DNA of 64,000 nucleotides, taken from contig OX438747.1 in NCBI GenBank assembly GCA_949316235.1, forward strand, positions 5,270,501-5,334,500, given 5' to 3'. The DNA comes from Oegoconia quadripuncta (lineage: Eukaryota; Arthropoda; Insecta; Lepidoptera; Autostichidae). Made by a program: the position numbers and the translations under genes. Positions 22,136 to 33,075 of the stretch are shown here, piece after piece. Below the pieces are notes generated by a model that did not search any database, was not told where the DNA came from, and was given only the letters and a program-made list of their open reading frames with translations. Every line of letters begins with the position of its first letter. Within the stretch, counting starts at the first letter, position 1.

Positions 22136-23371
22136 GCGCGTGTGAGCGTCGGCACACGCGGCCTGTCGCGTACGGAGCGAAAATAACGTTTTGTCCCACG
22201 TCTACAGATTCCATAATAATAATATGTGGGACGTTTTCGCTATTCGCGTGCACTTTTATCTGAGGAGATTTTAGTGTATAAAACCACGTGCGAGACTAGA
22301 GGTATACTTAGACTAAAGTAGGGCTGAAAAAAGTGGTTGGTGGTCAGTATCTATACAATACAGTAAAATACCTACCACTCAATTTCATCCTGCGGATCTT
22401 TTAAAAGGCGACTAAGGAATGTCATTTCTGTTAATAAATTAAGAGGTGCTTTAAGTAATTTTAGATGAGATCAATCTATATATAAGATTTGGAATGTACC
22501 ACTCGATTAACAAATAATTATTGAAAACTAAAAATGCTAAATAGAAAATATTTAGAGTATGTAATTCGTAAAAAAAATCTAAATGTATCATATAGGTAGG
22601 AATTTTGTAGGTGCCTTAGAAGCTTTGTCTCTGTTCCGTTTCTTTACTCTAGAAGATGGCACAGGTTCGGTCCGCTTGGGAGAGTGCCCAAGATGCTAGC
22701 TGCATTACCTTACTGGCTGGCAATGCTCATTCTTTCAGCGATGTAAGTGTTGGGTCATGGGTCGCCTGAAACGTTGACCAGTCAGCATGGGTAGCATACA
22801 GTTTATCACATGTTACTATATCGCACGCATCTGTCAAAATGCTGCTGTACGACTGTTATGTCGCTCATTTTGGCAGATACCCGCATTTTGCAGATAAAAT
22901 ATGTGATATACTTATATCGCAAGTTGGCATGCTACCACTGCAAGTCGGCAGCAGTTATCATTCTAATTCAATTAGGAAATTGAAAACTGACTAAGAATTA
23001 ATCAAACTAGATTAAACCGAAGTCAATTACTATAATGACGACCTTTATACCCTTTTAAAAATACAATAGTGAAATCAAATACCTACAATAGTGAAATAAA
23101 CGTGACTCGACGAATAACGTATTGTTTGTACAAAGAATATTGTTTGTTCCAAAATAACACTCGAATAATGAATATTCAGTTTGTAATTTCATTAAATACG
23201 TACTTAGGTATTTATCAGAATACAGTAACTGCAAGGTCATTTTACTTTGTCCAAGAGCACAGACCGTCTGTGGTCAAGAGGCTGGTAGGTTTGGGTACCA
23301 TATACCTACTTACTAAATAGGAAAAGAAACATTAATTGCTAGTTACACATATTTGAAGTAAGCACTCGTGT
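22136..23371. other. No recognised gene
   Basis: A CpG-richer patch at about 22130-22210 stands out against the AT-rich background, but I see no coding frame or repeat match. Confidence 0.35.
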
Positions 23372-23655
23372 CGCAGTCGTTATTCGTTTTCGATTAGCGA
23401 AGTTAAGCATTGTGTGGTGCGGTCAGTCCTTGGATGGGTGACCACTAGTGCCATTTTAATACGAGTGTTTTCGTGCTTCGGAGGATACGTTACATTGTCT
23501 GTACCGGTTGTTTTCAATTGAAGACACAAAGGCCAAGTCGGAGGCTGACAGTCAGGTGGCCAATACGACACAAATCCACTAATCCGCACGGGGTCCGCGT
23601 AGTGGATTATGTTATGGCCCATGTAATGTCGCAGTATAGACAACTATATATTTTA
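23372..23655 (+). repeat. 5S-rRNA-derived SINE, copy
   Basis: The head carries cgattagcgaagttaagca and tccttggatgggtgacca, close to the internal control region (A box and C box) of animal 5S rRNA. The body contains ccggttgttttcaattgaag, caaagg..aagtcgg and gtagtggattatg. Related copies are at 50251 and 57207. The head gives it an RNA polymerase III promoter in principle. Confidence 0.8.
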
Positions 23656-23825
23656 GAGTGTCGGCTGCTCAGTGGAGGAGACACAGACTCCGAATTTGGG
23701 AGGTCCAGGATCGATCCCCAGGCAGGCCATGTACCAATGAGTTTTTAAATTTAATTACTTCGACTGCTCTTAAACGGTGAAGGAAAACATCGTGAAGAAA
23801 TACATGCTTGAGACATAAAAAGAAT
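23656..23825 (+). repeat. SINE-C copy, 3'-truncated, head in normal orientation
   Basis: The head has gggaggtccaggatcgatcc and caggcaggccatgtaccaat, followed by tcttaaacggtgaaggaaaa. It stops after tgcttgagac. Confidence 0.8.
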
Positions 23826-23837
23826 CGAATCGAATCT

Positions 23838-24602
23838 TTCGTTGGTCTTCTTTCATTCATCCTCTCCACATGTCCAAATCATCTCAGCATACCTTTTTCA
23901 ATCTATGTCACTACGTCTTCTTCGCTCCACTCATACTTCTCAATGATCTCTTTTCCACTGCATTAATTCTACTTTTATATTTCTTCTGTCATACCCAGCA
24001 TTCACCCCGTAAATCAGTGTAGGAACCAGCACCCCGCCATGAACAGCCAGACGTTATTTCCGGCATTCACTATTCTTTCGATATACTTCTCACACTTTTT
24101 TTTATGCCCGACAGGTTCGTATTTGACCTCAATCACACCTGATATTAAGTGAAGATGAGGTCGAAGGTGGAAGCGTACTGATTCGGAAACCCCAACACAT
24201 TTGGGGGACTGGCTATCTTATCTCTGACAACCGGAACACAACAATGCTATTAACATTGCTGCTTGGCGGCAGATTTAGATAACATGGTGGTAGCTAGCCA
24301 GGCGGCTAAAATGCCCTACGGCTTAAAATGCCCTACCACCAACCAAACCGAGTACTTAAACATGTACCCCGCTGTGGATCGAACCCGCAACCTCCGAATC
24401 GTAAACCCAATGTTGTTTACATTGAACCACGGAGGCGGAGGCGGAGACATTTTCCATCCCTTGTAAACAGTGAACCGAAATACACAAACTCACGCACCTG
24501 CTCCACTTTTTCTCCATCTATCAAAATACTGTAATCCGTCATAATACACCTCTCTCAAATATCATAATTTTCATTTCACTCACATTGACTTTTGTAGTTT
24601 TC
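23838..24602 (-). pseudogene. RTE-like LINE fragment split by a SINE-A
   Basis: The minus strand matches the LINE coding region at 6158-7150, for example complements of the YGSECW and [13 protein letters not shown] segments. The copy has several frame-breaking changes. A SINE-A (about 24096-24446) interrupts it between ttctcacac and tttccatcccttg, which are contiguous in the intact copy. Confidence 0.82.
24096..24446 (-). repeat. SINE-A copy nested in a LINE relic
   Basis: Full-type reverse copy from the T-run and cgacaggttcgtatttgacc to gaaccacggaggcggaggcg. The head has a GGAGGC duplication. Confidence 0.88.
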
Positions 24603-25104
24603 AACATATTGTTTGCTCAATATCACCATGCAAGTAGAAAGCAGTTCTGTCACTGTAACAGTATCTTTATCTAAGCAACAATTTCGTAGGGTAACCTGCC
24701 GCTGACCTTCGTGAAATATTTAATTTAATTACAAGGGGTGAGCTGAGAATCCAAGCGAGCAACATACGTACCCTTTAAGACCTTCACTTACCTATACCTC
24801 TATACAGCAGTGAAGTTCTATGTGGCGTCTGTAGAGGGTTGGTTATACTCACATTTCGTAAATTGAGTTTCTAATTCTACTGTATTTATTATTTAAGTAT
24901 TTCTGCGATCGAAGAATCCTATCTACAAATAGAAAAGAATGACTTAAAATTTATAAAACAAGTAAAATCCTTTTTAATAGAAAAAATCCTATTATAATTT
25001 AAATTTTTACCTTGACATATTTCATTCTAATAATCTAATATATTGATAATAAAAATAGATAAATGTCTATTTAATTTAATGAATATTGAATTGATAATAA
25101 TAGA
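24603..25104. other. No recognisable feature
   Basis: Unique AT-rich sequence. Confidence 0.3.
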
Positions 25105-25275
25105 ATAGAATACATTTATTCGTCGACCATGACACAATAAAAATTAGCTTGCAACAATGAAGCCTCGGTCTCTCTATTGCTACACCCTAAGGGTACACAT
25201 GTGATACTAATATACGTAAACCTAAGACCATAAAACCCGTGTGCAAGCAATAAATTGATTGATTGATGAAGAATA
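25105..25275 (-). repeat. Possible retroposon 3' end
   Basis: The aatacatttattcgtcgacc start resembles the reversed AATAAA-bearing 3' end of a retroposon. A ttgattgattgatga run follows. No second copy in the window. Confidence 0.35.
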
Positions 25276-25923
25276 AGTTTATATTTGGGGTTGATGTTAC
25301 TCATGATTATTATAAAATATGTAGGTACTGACAAATTTAAAAAAAATATTATCCACATCTATAACTAAGTAATTATGACACCTACTGGTCTATCAGTTTT
25401 GGACGGAGCGTCGTCACTGATTTTGGTGCATTTTTTAGTTTCACAAAACATAAAAACACCCTGTCACTCGCAGCAGCAATATTCTCCGCTGAACGTACGC
25501 CACGATGATGCACACGGCTTAACCTATCTCCAATGCGTCCAGTTTCCTCAAATTTTCTCAGTACCTAGCGAATTGTTCGCTCAGTAGGACGATTTTGACC
25601 ATAATCTTCCCGCAAAAGTCGATACACGGTTCTTACAGAATTCTTATTTCTCTAGAACAATGTATTGTTACACACTAACATTTGAGGTTTGAAACACGCG
25701 CAATTACTAACATCTGTCAAAACTTCAGTGTTACCAATATAGGAACCTCGAATTGGATCACAAGCCTAGTTGCTTAATGTGAAACTAAATTGCACTGTGT
25801 GTATATGTCCAAAGAATATTGTTTTATGTGTTGCATTCATTTTATGTTATTTCGAAGTTAAATTAATTGCAAAACTGGTTTGACACAGCTACGTAAATGT
25901 GTGTTATATCTTACAATTTTCCA
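25276..25923. other. No recognisable feature
   Basis: No matched repeat. A short open frame at 25375-25587 shows no motif. Confidence 0.3.
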
Positions 25924-26051
25924 ACAATACAATACAATGCAATACAATACAATACAATACAATACAATACAATACAATACAATACAATACAATACAATAC
26001 AATACAATACAATACAATACAATACAATACAATACAATACAATACAATACA
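25924..26051. repeat. (AATAC)n microsatellite, about 25 units
   Basis: A pentanucleotide array with one variant unit (aatgc at about 25937). It joins directly to aaatacactttattgcacaa, which looks like a reversed retroposon 3' end, so the array may have grown from a retroposon tail. Open frames crossing it on both strands are by-products of the 5-bp period. Confidence 0.97.
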
Positions 26052-26447
26052 AATACACTTTATTGCACAACAAAAAGAATTTATTATATTGTTATTAAAG
26101 TCGTTTGAAAATTATTTCTATTCTATGGTTTTGCATTTATTTAAAGGCAAATTTTAAATGTCTACTGGAGCCTTATTATAAAAGCGCCCCGCTTAAATGA
26201 TTTGTGCCTAAATATACCTTATTGGAAAAATCCTTTTCTTAGTCTTTCAAACCACCTTTTGTGTTATAAAAATATTGGTCCTGAGAGTGCATTGAGCAAG
26301 CTACGCTTCGCTTTGATAGTTTCTAAAACTCATCTTGCCGTACTCTTCGTATTATCTGTCCAGTCCTATTTTCTTTTTCATCTACAGGGAAACTTTCAGA
26401 CACGCTCGTATATTACGCAAACATAATAAAATATTTAACATATTTCA
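26052..26447. other. No recognisable feature
   Basis: Open frame at 26202-26426 has no motif. Confidence 0.3.
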
Positions 26448-26597
26448 TCTGCCGCCAAGCAGCAATGGTAATACCATGGTTGTGTTCCGGTTGTCAGAGA
26501 TAAGATAGCCAGTCCTCCAAATGTGTTCCACCTCATCTTCACTTAACATCAGGTGTGATTGAGGTCAAGTACCAACCCGTTGTGCATAAAAAAAAAT
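26448..26597 (+). repeat. SINE-A copy, 5'-truncated
   Basis: From ctgccgccaagcagcaatg to aacccgttgtgcat and an A-run, with an internal deletion after tcctccaaatgtgtt. Confidence 0.82.
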
Positions 26598-26711
26598 GTT
26601 AAAATGTGATGAAATTAACATTGATGTAAAAATTTATTAACAAAAAAGGAGAGTAAAATATTCCATGATACTGGCATCACTCACAAAATAGACGCATCAT
26701 TTTCGATGACT

Positions 26712-26768
26712 ATTATAATCATCATCATCAGCCCGTAAACATCCCACTGCCGGGATATAGGCCTTAGA
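26712..26768 (-). repeat. SINE-C 3' fragment
   Basis: cccactgccgggatataggcc is the complement of the 3' end seen near 520-545, with the ATCATCATC tail complement to its left. Confidence 0.7.
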
Positions 26769-27514
26769 CTATTATAATAGTTAAATCAAATTCAATATTT
26801 AAGTGAAATGAAATGTAAATGCTATACTCGCACATGACTTCATGTTTTTTGATCCCATCAAATTCCTTCGTATGCCCAACAGCATTTTTAAAGGTAAAAA
26901 CGACACGAGTTAGTCTTAGTGAAGCATAACTTTATTAAAATCGACACTATTCACTTCTCGTGACATCCACAAAGTGAACATTCGCTGCAACATGAAACTA
27001 CTATATTTAACGTAGTTTTTGTTGCTTCAGTTTTAAACGCGCAGGCTTCTGGTTTTATCAGAGGCTTTGGGATACAATTTGTGATTCGAAAAAACAAGAA
27101 AAAATATATATTATATTGTATAATTATTGGGCTAAATAACGCCGAGCGTCTATATTCATGATTGTTCATCATTCAAATAGACATAAATTTTATAATAGCC
27201 CTTTATAATAATTACTGTTTTAAAAGGTTTTGAATTTATTTAAAGGCAAATTTTTAATGTATACTTTAACCTTATACAAGCGGATGAGGTTATTAACATC
27301 TGCCACAATACTAACAGTTTATATTTTAATTTCGAGTTACAATAATTGATTATGTCCTTTCCGTTTTAAAGTGAAAACTTATGTTTTTAATTCAGCGTTG
27401 GAAATCAAATTAATATACGGTTGTTCCATAATTTGTGACTCTTAATTGTTATAGTCTTTGTAGTACCTATATCTACAGAGTATTTTTCTTTATTCAATTT
27501 TATGCAATTCAAAA
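26769..27514. other. No recognisable feature
   Basis: Unique AT-rich sequence. Confidence 0.3.
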
Positions 27515-28100
27515 CAGCAAAGGCAATAGTCCTGGAACTCCCTACCGGCGCAAGGTGTCAGTCTTTCCTGAATCGTATTATCTTCAAGAGCATCCACTGA
27601 GATAGCGATCTACAATTCCGTTAGTTTTGCTAACTTGCGTAACAAGCCGGCAATACAAAGATATAATTGTAACATATGTTGAGGGCAGGCTGAAAACCAG
27701 TGCTGAGCGAGTTATGTCACTCAGTATTTACTGAGACTGTCCCCCACACACTCACTCATTGTAGTACCTAGTTAGTCATTGAGCCGTGTTGGTGGATCGA
27801 TCTTGAGATTGGGATCGCGTCTCGGCCTCGATATTATAGTTTTCTTATTTTTTTTTGATACTGTTTTAATATGCAACAGATTGTCAAGCGTCAGCTTGTG
27901 ACCATCTCAGTCTCTAGAGCGGTTTGTGGGATACGGGCCTTAGTCACCTCTGTTTTGATTTCTTGAAATTTGTTGTGGTTTTTTTTTCAGTGTGTGGAAA
28001 TAAATGGTTTGAAATGGTAAACAAAATCTCTTTGACCACATCGTCACTTTCCATCAGGTGAGATTGTGGTTAAACGCGTATCCAATCACTCTTAATAAAG
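27515..28100 (+). pseudogene. Jockey/CR1-like LINE tail split by a MITE-6 insertion
   Basis: 27515-27605 resembles the C-terminal coding part at 11600-11710 (tggaactccctaccggcg, gtcagtctttcctgaatc). 28025-28098 matches its 3' UTR (tcaggtgagattgtggtta). The intervening DNA includes the MITE-6 copy at 27785-27939. Confidence 0.55.
27785..27939 (-). mobile_element. MITE-6 (Harbinger-like) copy, degenerate
   Basis: Matches the reverse complement of 56775-56920 over cttgagattgggatcgcgtc, gttttaatatgcaacagatt and the atacgggcc end, followed by TTA. Confidence 0.65.
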
Positions 28101-28386
28101 AAACAGGGATATTTAAACAAGAAAATTCGTAATTGTAATTTGTAGTTTCTATAAGATATATTTAAATGTACCTTCCTTATTTAAACAATAAAGCGTATTT
28201 CAATTGAATTGAAGAAAATAGTACCGTTAAATAAATTAAAAAAAAAATTCGTACCAAAACCAATTTCTTTGTTTTAAGTAAGGCTGCAGTACTAATGTAA
28301 AATTAACCTACATATCAAAGTGCATTTACACCGGCAATTATAATTGTTCAATATTGACAATAAATTTTACGGTTACTATGAACTTA

Positions 28387-28550
28387 TAATATTAGGTCCT
28401 TACCTATGAAATTAGCGTTTTGTATGAAGAATTTCATTTAGACTGTTTTCTTCATAAAAACATTTTTGATTTTTTTTTGGGAACGGCAAATCCAAATTTA
28501 GCTAAACTTTATGTGTAATATCGGATAACATTAAGTTAAGCATAGGCCAT
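28387..28550 (+). repeat. Repeat X, copy 2 (partial)
   Basis: Starts attaggtccttacctatgaa like 20457. Ends soon after ggataacattaagttaagca. Confidence 0.7.
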
Positions 28551-28583
28551 AAATTTCTCAAATAAACAACAATAACAATTCAA

Positions 28584-28815
28584 TCATAGGTAAAAAATTC
28601 CATCTAGCGCATCTCCTCGAGGCGGCATTGTGCCCAACAGGCAAGCGGCGTTCCCGCGCTGAATAGCGAGACTTATTCTCTGAGCCAGGAAGCCGCCCGC
28701 TCTGTGGTCACCAGAAGCCTCGATGAGACGCGCCGACAGGTCTTGGACCAGGCGTTTTGTCTGAGGGCCCCAAGGTCCCATCGTCTCGACCCCAACCGGT
28801 ACGAACCGGTATAAC
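28584..28815 (-). pseudogene. LINE C-terminus, endonuclease-domain family (minus)
   Basis: The minus-strand translation ends GDHRAGGFLAQRISLAIQRG, then NAACLLGTMPP and FYL-stop. It is closely similar to the end of the protein at 29340-30338 (AGSFFAQRLSLAIQRGNAAS). Upstream of VGVETMGPWG the similarity is lost, so only about 75 residues remain. It lies head to head with the copy at 29340. Confidence 0.75.
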
Positions 28816-29059
28816 GACCATATTGACAATAGGGTCAGGATTGTCCGTAATTGAGCGTCAGGACGTATCACAATTCAATGTAATGCCAATTATGTCGCAT
28901 TGTTGATAGAGATGCAGCCACATCTATACTAAGTAACATGGAGTAACTTTGATAAACTAGCTATAGACCGCCCAGAACGAGTTTGACAGGAGGCTCTGCA
29001 ACATCAGTGGTACGAAAGGCCGTTGATAGAAGACAATAAAACGAAATCTATATCTATTG

Positions 29060-29228
29060 AGAAGAGAAACCAGCACCCGTACCATGACAGTCGTGATAAA
29101 TGTTAATGTCGCGCGCGATAATATTTGTCTTGCTCACTTGTATGGACGAAATATACAACTATTCCACTCTCACACCTACGTTACGCGCGACAAACGATGT
29201 CATGCTACGGGGCGTGGAGTTTGTTTTT
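29060..29228 (+). repeat. Two-copy repeat, copy 2
   Basis: Matches 8076-8235 (see there). Confidence 0.6.
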
Positions 29229-29339
29229 AATGAACACGTACTGTTAATACAAGATGAATAAAAATTTGAAAAACCCCAAACAATTATATGTATATCGGCC
29301 AAATACACCAATTATTGTATTAAAAGCTAAATATATTCT

Positions 29340-30338
29340 AACGGTTTGGGCATTCGAACAATTTCAGATTTGGCACTGCCGGGCTTTATCTCCTCCATCC
29401 ACAGCACTTCTACCCTCATCAGCAAGATTCTCAACGTTTCTAATCTTGCTGACTTGCGGGTGTCGGGCTTGCTGGAGGCGGAGTCAGCTTGGTGTGTTGC
29501 TAATCCTCATGGGAGTATGCCTATTGAAAAGGGTTTTCAGAGTGCTTGGGATTCAGTTTCTATTAAGTCTAAGCATTCTGCCCTAATCCAGCATTGTCCA
29601 AACCCCTCGGAAATTGCTAGATTGTTGGCAGTCTCCGAGAAGGAATCCGGGCATTGGTTGCACGCGTTACCTTCTGTCAATTTAGGGACGGTATTGGACC
29701 CCAGTTCACTACGTATTGCTGTTTGCCTTAGGCTCGGGGCCAATGTTTGTTCAACGCATCGTTGCATTTGTGGCCAGCAAGTGGACAATCTTGGTCGTCA
29801 TGGCCTTTCGTGCTCCAGAAGTGCCGGTCGTGTATTTAGGCACTGTACCCTCAATGACCTCATTCGTCGGTCTCTTGCTTCTGCCTCAGTTCCCTCAACA
29901 CTGGAACCCTCGGGAATGTCATCTGTGGATGGCAAGAGACCTGACGGTTGCACTCTGGTGCCTTGGCGACTCGGCCGCTCTCTGGTATGGGATGCCACAT
30001 GTGTTGACACCTTGGCCCCGTCTTACGTGCAGAGCTCTGCCCGCAAGCCTGGTGCTGCTGCCGATCTTGCCCAGATAGCAAAGTGCCGCAAATACGCATT
30101 TCTATCTGCTAATTATGAGTTTGCGGCACTTGCCTTCGAGACTCTGGGCCCCTGGTCTTCAGACACCAAAAAATTAGTAAAGGCGGTGTCTGATAAGCTA
30201 ATTGCGGCATCAGGTGATATAAGGGCGGGCTCTTTTTTCGCTCAAAGATTAAGCCTAGCTATTCAGCGGGGCAATGCAGCCAGTGTGTTGGGGACAATGC
30301 CCCAGGTGGGAGAGCTGGACGCGATACATTTTTTGTAA
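29340..30338 (+). CDS. LINE C-terminal domain with zinc cluster and restriction-like endonuclease motifs
   Basis: An uninterrupted frame of about 330 codons ending in TAA, 5'-truncated, so it lacks the reverse-transcriptase catalytic core. Counting from the codon at 29346, a cysteine-histidine cluster (CICG..., H152, C156) lies at residues 140-156, followed by RPDG at 198-201 and WDATC at 215-219. This order, a CCHC-like knuckle then an RPD...D motif, is that of the restriction-like endonuclease found at the end of some non-LTR retrotransposon proteins. The final segment (FFAQRLSLAIQRGNAAS) is repeated in the relics at 28584 and 8236. The frame is intact, so insertion is probably fairly recent. 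It ends about 380 bp before the arrestin start codon and on the same strand. Exact clade not determined. Confidence 0.75.
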   Translation, partial: NGLGIRTISDLALPGFISSIHSTSTLISKILNVSNLADLRVSGLLEAESAWCVANPHGSMPIEKGFQSAWDSVSIKSKHSALIQHCPNPSEIARLLAVSEKESGHWLHALPSVNLGTVLDPSSLRIAVCLRLGANVCSTHRCICGQQVDNLGRHGLSCSRSAGRVFRHCTLNDLIRRSLASASVPSTLEPSGMSSVDGKRPDGCTLVPWRLGRSLVWDATCVDTLAPSYVQSSARKPGAAADLAQIAKCRKYAFLSANYEFAALAFETLGPWSSDTKKLVKAVSDKLIAASGDIRAGSFFAQRLSLAIQRGNAASVLGTMPQVGELDAIHFL

Positions 30339-30715
30339 TTATGTAAATATTATGTTATTTCTATTGTAAACTATTTGAAATTAAGGCTGGATAATGATAA
30401 GGTTTGATAAATAATAAATAAATCCTCAGCGTAAAAAAATACAGGACGTAACGTTGACACTGAAACAAATATTAGGTCGCTCCAATATTATGAAGCTTCT
30501 CATTTTGTTTTTTAAGTAACTCAAATTAATGTTTGTAAGTTGCTGTTCTGTTGATTTCTCCTCACTCGCAGTCAGTCGCTCACTTAGTAATACTATAACC
30601 TAAATTAATAAATTTTGAAACTTCAAAATGTAATTTACAGTCACTCGTTTTATTGCTACCCAAAAAATAATACCAAAATATATCTTGTCCACAGATAACA
30701 GAGCAGATATTCGTC
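30339..30715 (+). promoter_or_regulatory. Arrestin 5' flank and 5' UTR
   Basis: The DNA between the LINE and the arrestin ATG. The frame is closed by TAA at 30668-30670, so no coding extension upstream is possible without splicing. A pyrimidine-poor acceptor-like tccacag at 30688-30694 could mark the start of exon 1 if a further non-coding exon lies upstream. Alternatively transcription may start here: TCAGTC at 30572-30577 fits the arthropod initiator consensus. Neither is proven. Confidence 0.4.
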
Positions 30716-30747
30716 ATGTCGACAGACAACGCTCTCAATTCTCAACG
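30716..30747 (+). CDS. Arrestin, coding exon 1 (start codon)
   Basis: The gene encodes an arrestin, a cytosolic adaptor that binds phosphorylated, active G-protein-coupled receptors, blocks G-protein coupling and, in non-visual types, recruits endocytic machinery. This exon encodes MSTDNALNSQ plus two bases of Arg-11. It ends at a consensus donor (cg|gtaagt) and joins in phase to the arrestin signature VFKKSSPN in exon 2. The ATG is the first one after an in-frame stop. Seven exons spliced in phase give about 249 residues, covering the whole N-domain, the linker and the start of the C-domain. The remainder must lie beyond 64 kb. The paralog is uncertain: the sequence is not typical of the compact visual arrestins, and fits better a beta-arrestin/kurtz-type or the 'lateral-eye'-type insect arrestin. 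No symbol is given for that reason. Confidence 0.85.
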
Positions 30748-31098
30748 GTAAGTACAGAACAATGTCCTCTAGAAAAGACAATAATATCATAATCATAGTG
30801 TCAATTAAGCGTAATAGCGTCAATTGTGCTGATATATGATTGCGAATTGGCCTTATTAGAGTCCACGGGTCAGACGTGCAGCATTTGTCACTTGAGGTGA
30901 TATCACAGATTTATAAATAGTAACCGACCAAAGTTTAATAATGTTTATGATAAGTATAAATTGTCAATTTGGGATACCCCTGAAAGATTATGATGTCATC
31001 TAAATACACCAAAGAACAGTGTAAAAAGCTAAATATCTTCGAAAGATTTAACCGATTTTCATCAAACATAGCTGTCCCCTCGTTTAGTCTTTAATATA

Positions 31099-31361
31099 CA
31101 GGGTGTAACGGTTAAGTGTAGTCATATTTTAAGGGATTGTTCTACCCATCAATACGAACAACTTTTACTATGGGGGCAACTTCGAAATCGCGAAAAAAAA
31201 ATCAGCTGTTTCATACATTGCATCGGGAGGTTATTGAAATTTTCTATGGAACAGCTGATTTTTTTTTAGCGATTTCGAAGTTGCCCCCATAGTAAAAGTT
31301 GTTCGTATTGATGGGTAGAACAAGCCCTTAAAATATGACTACACTTAACCATTACACGGTG
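31099..31361. mobile_element. MITE-5: near-perfect hairpin element, 263 bp
   Basis: Arms of about 110 bp pair almost perfectly: cagggtgtaacggttaagtg at the left against its complement ending at 31361, continuing through caacttttactatgggggca. A central loop of about 45 bp. The left flank is TATA. No coding content. Confidence 0.88.
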
Positions 31362-32002
31362 TAAAAAAACCGCACTCAAATTGGACCATGCATTACAACA
31401 CCGGACAAAGACTAATCTTTGTAAATTGCTGTTATTTGTTTATGGCGTTGTGTATACTATGTATATTTAGATATGTGCAAACGACGTTATGTTTGTATGT
31501 ATGTATATTTAGATATGTGTTTGCTTGTTTGTAAACGCTTTATTGTTCAAAAGAAAATAAATACAAAACAATTTACTTAAAACTCTGCACAAAGCGGACT
31601 TATCCCACAGCGGGATTTCTTATATTTAGATATATGTTAACGGCGTTGTGCGTGTATGTATATCTAGATAGACACACACGCACAACGCCAATAACACATA
31701 ACACCCGTTGTTTTTCATCAGGGGTTAAAAAGGTAGCTAAATAACGTATGTGATGCTAGAATACTCTGAGTGGAATTCAACATTTTGGCAATTTAAAAAT
31801 AGTGCCAAAATAGTGCCCAAAAGAAAAAAATACTCGTCACTGTAGTAATCATTTAAGTGAACATTCTGGCGTCACGTCTTGCTGGAATCCTCATTCTCAT
31901 ACGCAGAGAGTGCTTTACCTATGCTTATAATTTTTAACCCAAAAACTATGTATAAATAGTGCCATCGAAATCTCCAATAAAAAAATAAAAAATAAACTTT
32001 CA

Positions 32003-32208
32003 CCAATCATCTAGTCCCAAACTAAGCAAAGCATGTACTGTGGATACTAGACAACGGATAAACATACATAAATATTTATATAAACATCCATGACTCAGAT
32101 GTTCATATTCATCACACAAACATTTACCCATCGCGGGATTCGAACCCGCAACCGTTGGTTTCGCTGACAGGGTCACTATCCACTACACCAATCGGTCGTC
32201 AAAAACAA
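32003..32208 (-). repeat. SINE-B copy, divergent
   Basis: Retains the atctagtccc..actaagcaa segment, the catccatgactc region, the gggattcgaacccgc antisense B box and the ccactacaccaatcggtcgt end. Confidence 0.75.
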
Positions 32209-32296
32209 CAGTTATTTAAATGTTATTGTGAAAAGGGTCAGATCGACGACCGACTTTTTGTAGGCTGATTGCTTTGACTTTGCTTAATGTTCACAG

Positions 32297-32461
32297 GGTG
32301 TTCAAAAAGTCCTCACCAAACAACAAACTGACGCTGTATCTCTCATCCCGCGACCTATTGGTGGAGAATGGCTGCATCGACCGCATACAGGGAGTTCTGC
32401 ACGTCGACCCTGAATATATGGAAAATAAGAAGCTGTATGGACAAGTCACTTTGACATTCAG
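32297..32461 (+). CDS. Arrestin, coding exon 2
   Basis: Encodes residues 11-65. It opens with VFKKSSPNNKLTLYLSSRDL, the first beta strands of the arrestin N-domain. The two lysines of VFKK correspond to the phosphate-sensing lysines at the receptor-binding face. GVLHVDPEYM and YGQVTLTFR follow, matching the family's D-P-x-Y and V-T-x-x-F-R strands. Acceptor ttcacag|g, donor ttcag|gtaaaa. Phase 2 at both ends fits exon 1 and exon 3. Confidence 0.96.
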
Positions 32462-33075
32462 GTAAAATTAATGTTTTCTCTGAGACGAAAGACTAGCAAA
32501 TTAGCGTGGTATCGATCACCTTACATTATGAAAGACGGTGTCCCTTGCAGTGCGTATTAGTGTTTACTATGTGTGTTTATATGTTGAGAAAATTTATCGA
32601 AATTAATTAAATTGAAAGGTGTACATAGCGTAAGACCGAGTCCATATATAAAATTTGACAGCTGTCAAGAACCCCAATTGTAGTAGATATGTATCCACAG
32701 TTTTCATTAGTAAATGACACGGTCAATATGTTAATAAAATACCTGTGTAATATAAAATGATATACAATTGTAATATTATTATGGTAATTTTATAACATGA
32801 ACTAAATTACATAGAACTTATTGAAATTAGGCACAGGTAGAATATGCCTAGGACATACTTTTTATTCCGATAAAGAAAGCGGTTCCCATGGGATAAACAA
32901 GGTAGAGATATAAACGAAGTGCATTTTATTTAAATTAATCTATTTTCGTACCTACATAATGTGTCGGCACATTTATGACTAGGCTATGCAGCTAACAGAT
33001 AGATTCCACTGTCCATATGATAGATGCATCTAAGAAAAATGAATTTCTGTGAAATAGACATACCGCCTAATTCAA

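Larger units (their letters stand above)
30748..32296 (+). other. Arrestin intron 1
   Basis: Begins gtaagt and ends cacag. Contains the hairpin element at 31099-31361 and a divergent SINE-B at 32003-32208. A tandem of gtatgtatatttagatat-type units lies near 31490-31670. Confidence 0.85.

Noticed and set aside
23395..23450. 5S rRNA gene
   Set aside because: Only the internal region is similar, it is diverged, and it is followed by a SINE body in several copies.
25858..26157. Several open frames on both strands across the AATAC array
   Set aside because: A 5-bp repeat without stop words is open in many frames. The encoded peptides are pure QYNTI/YCIVL repeats.
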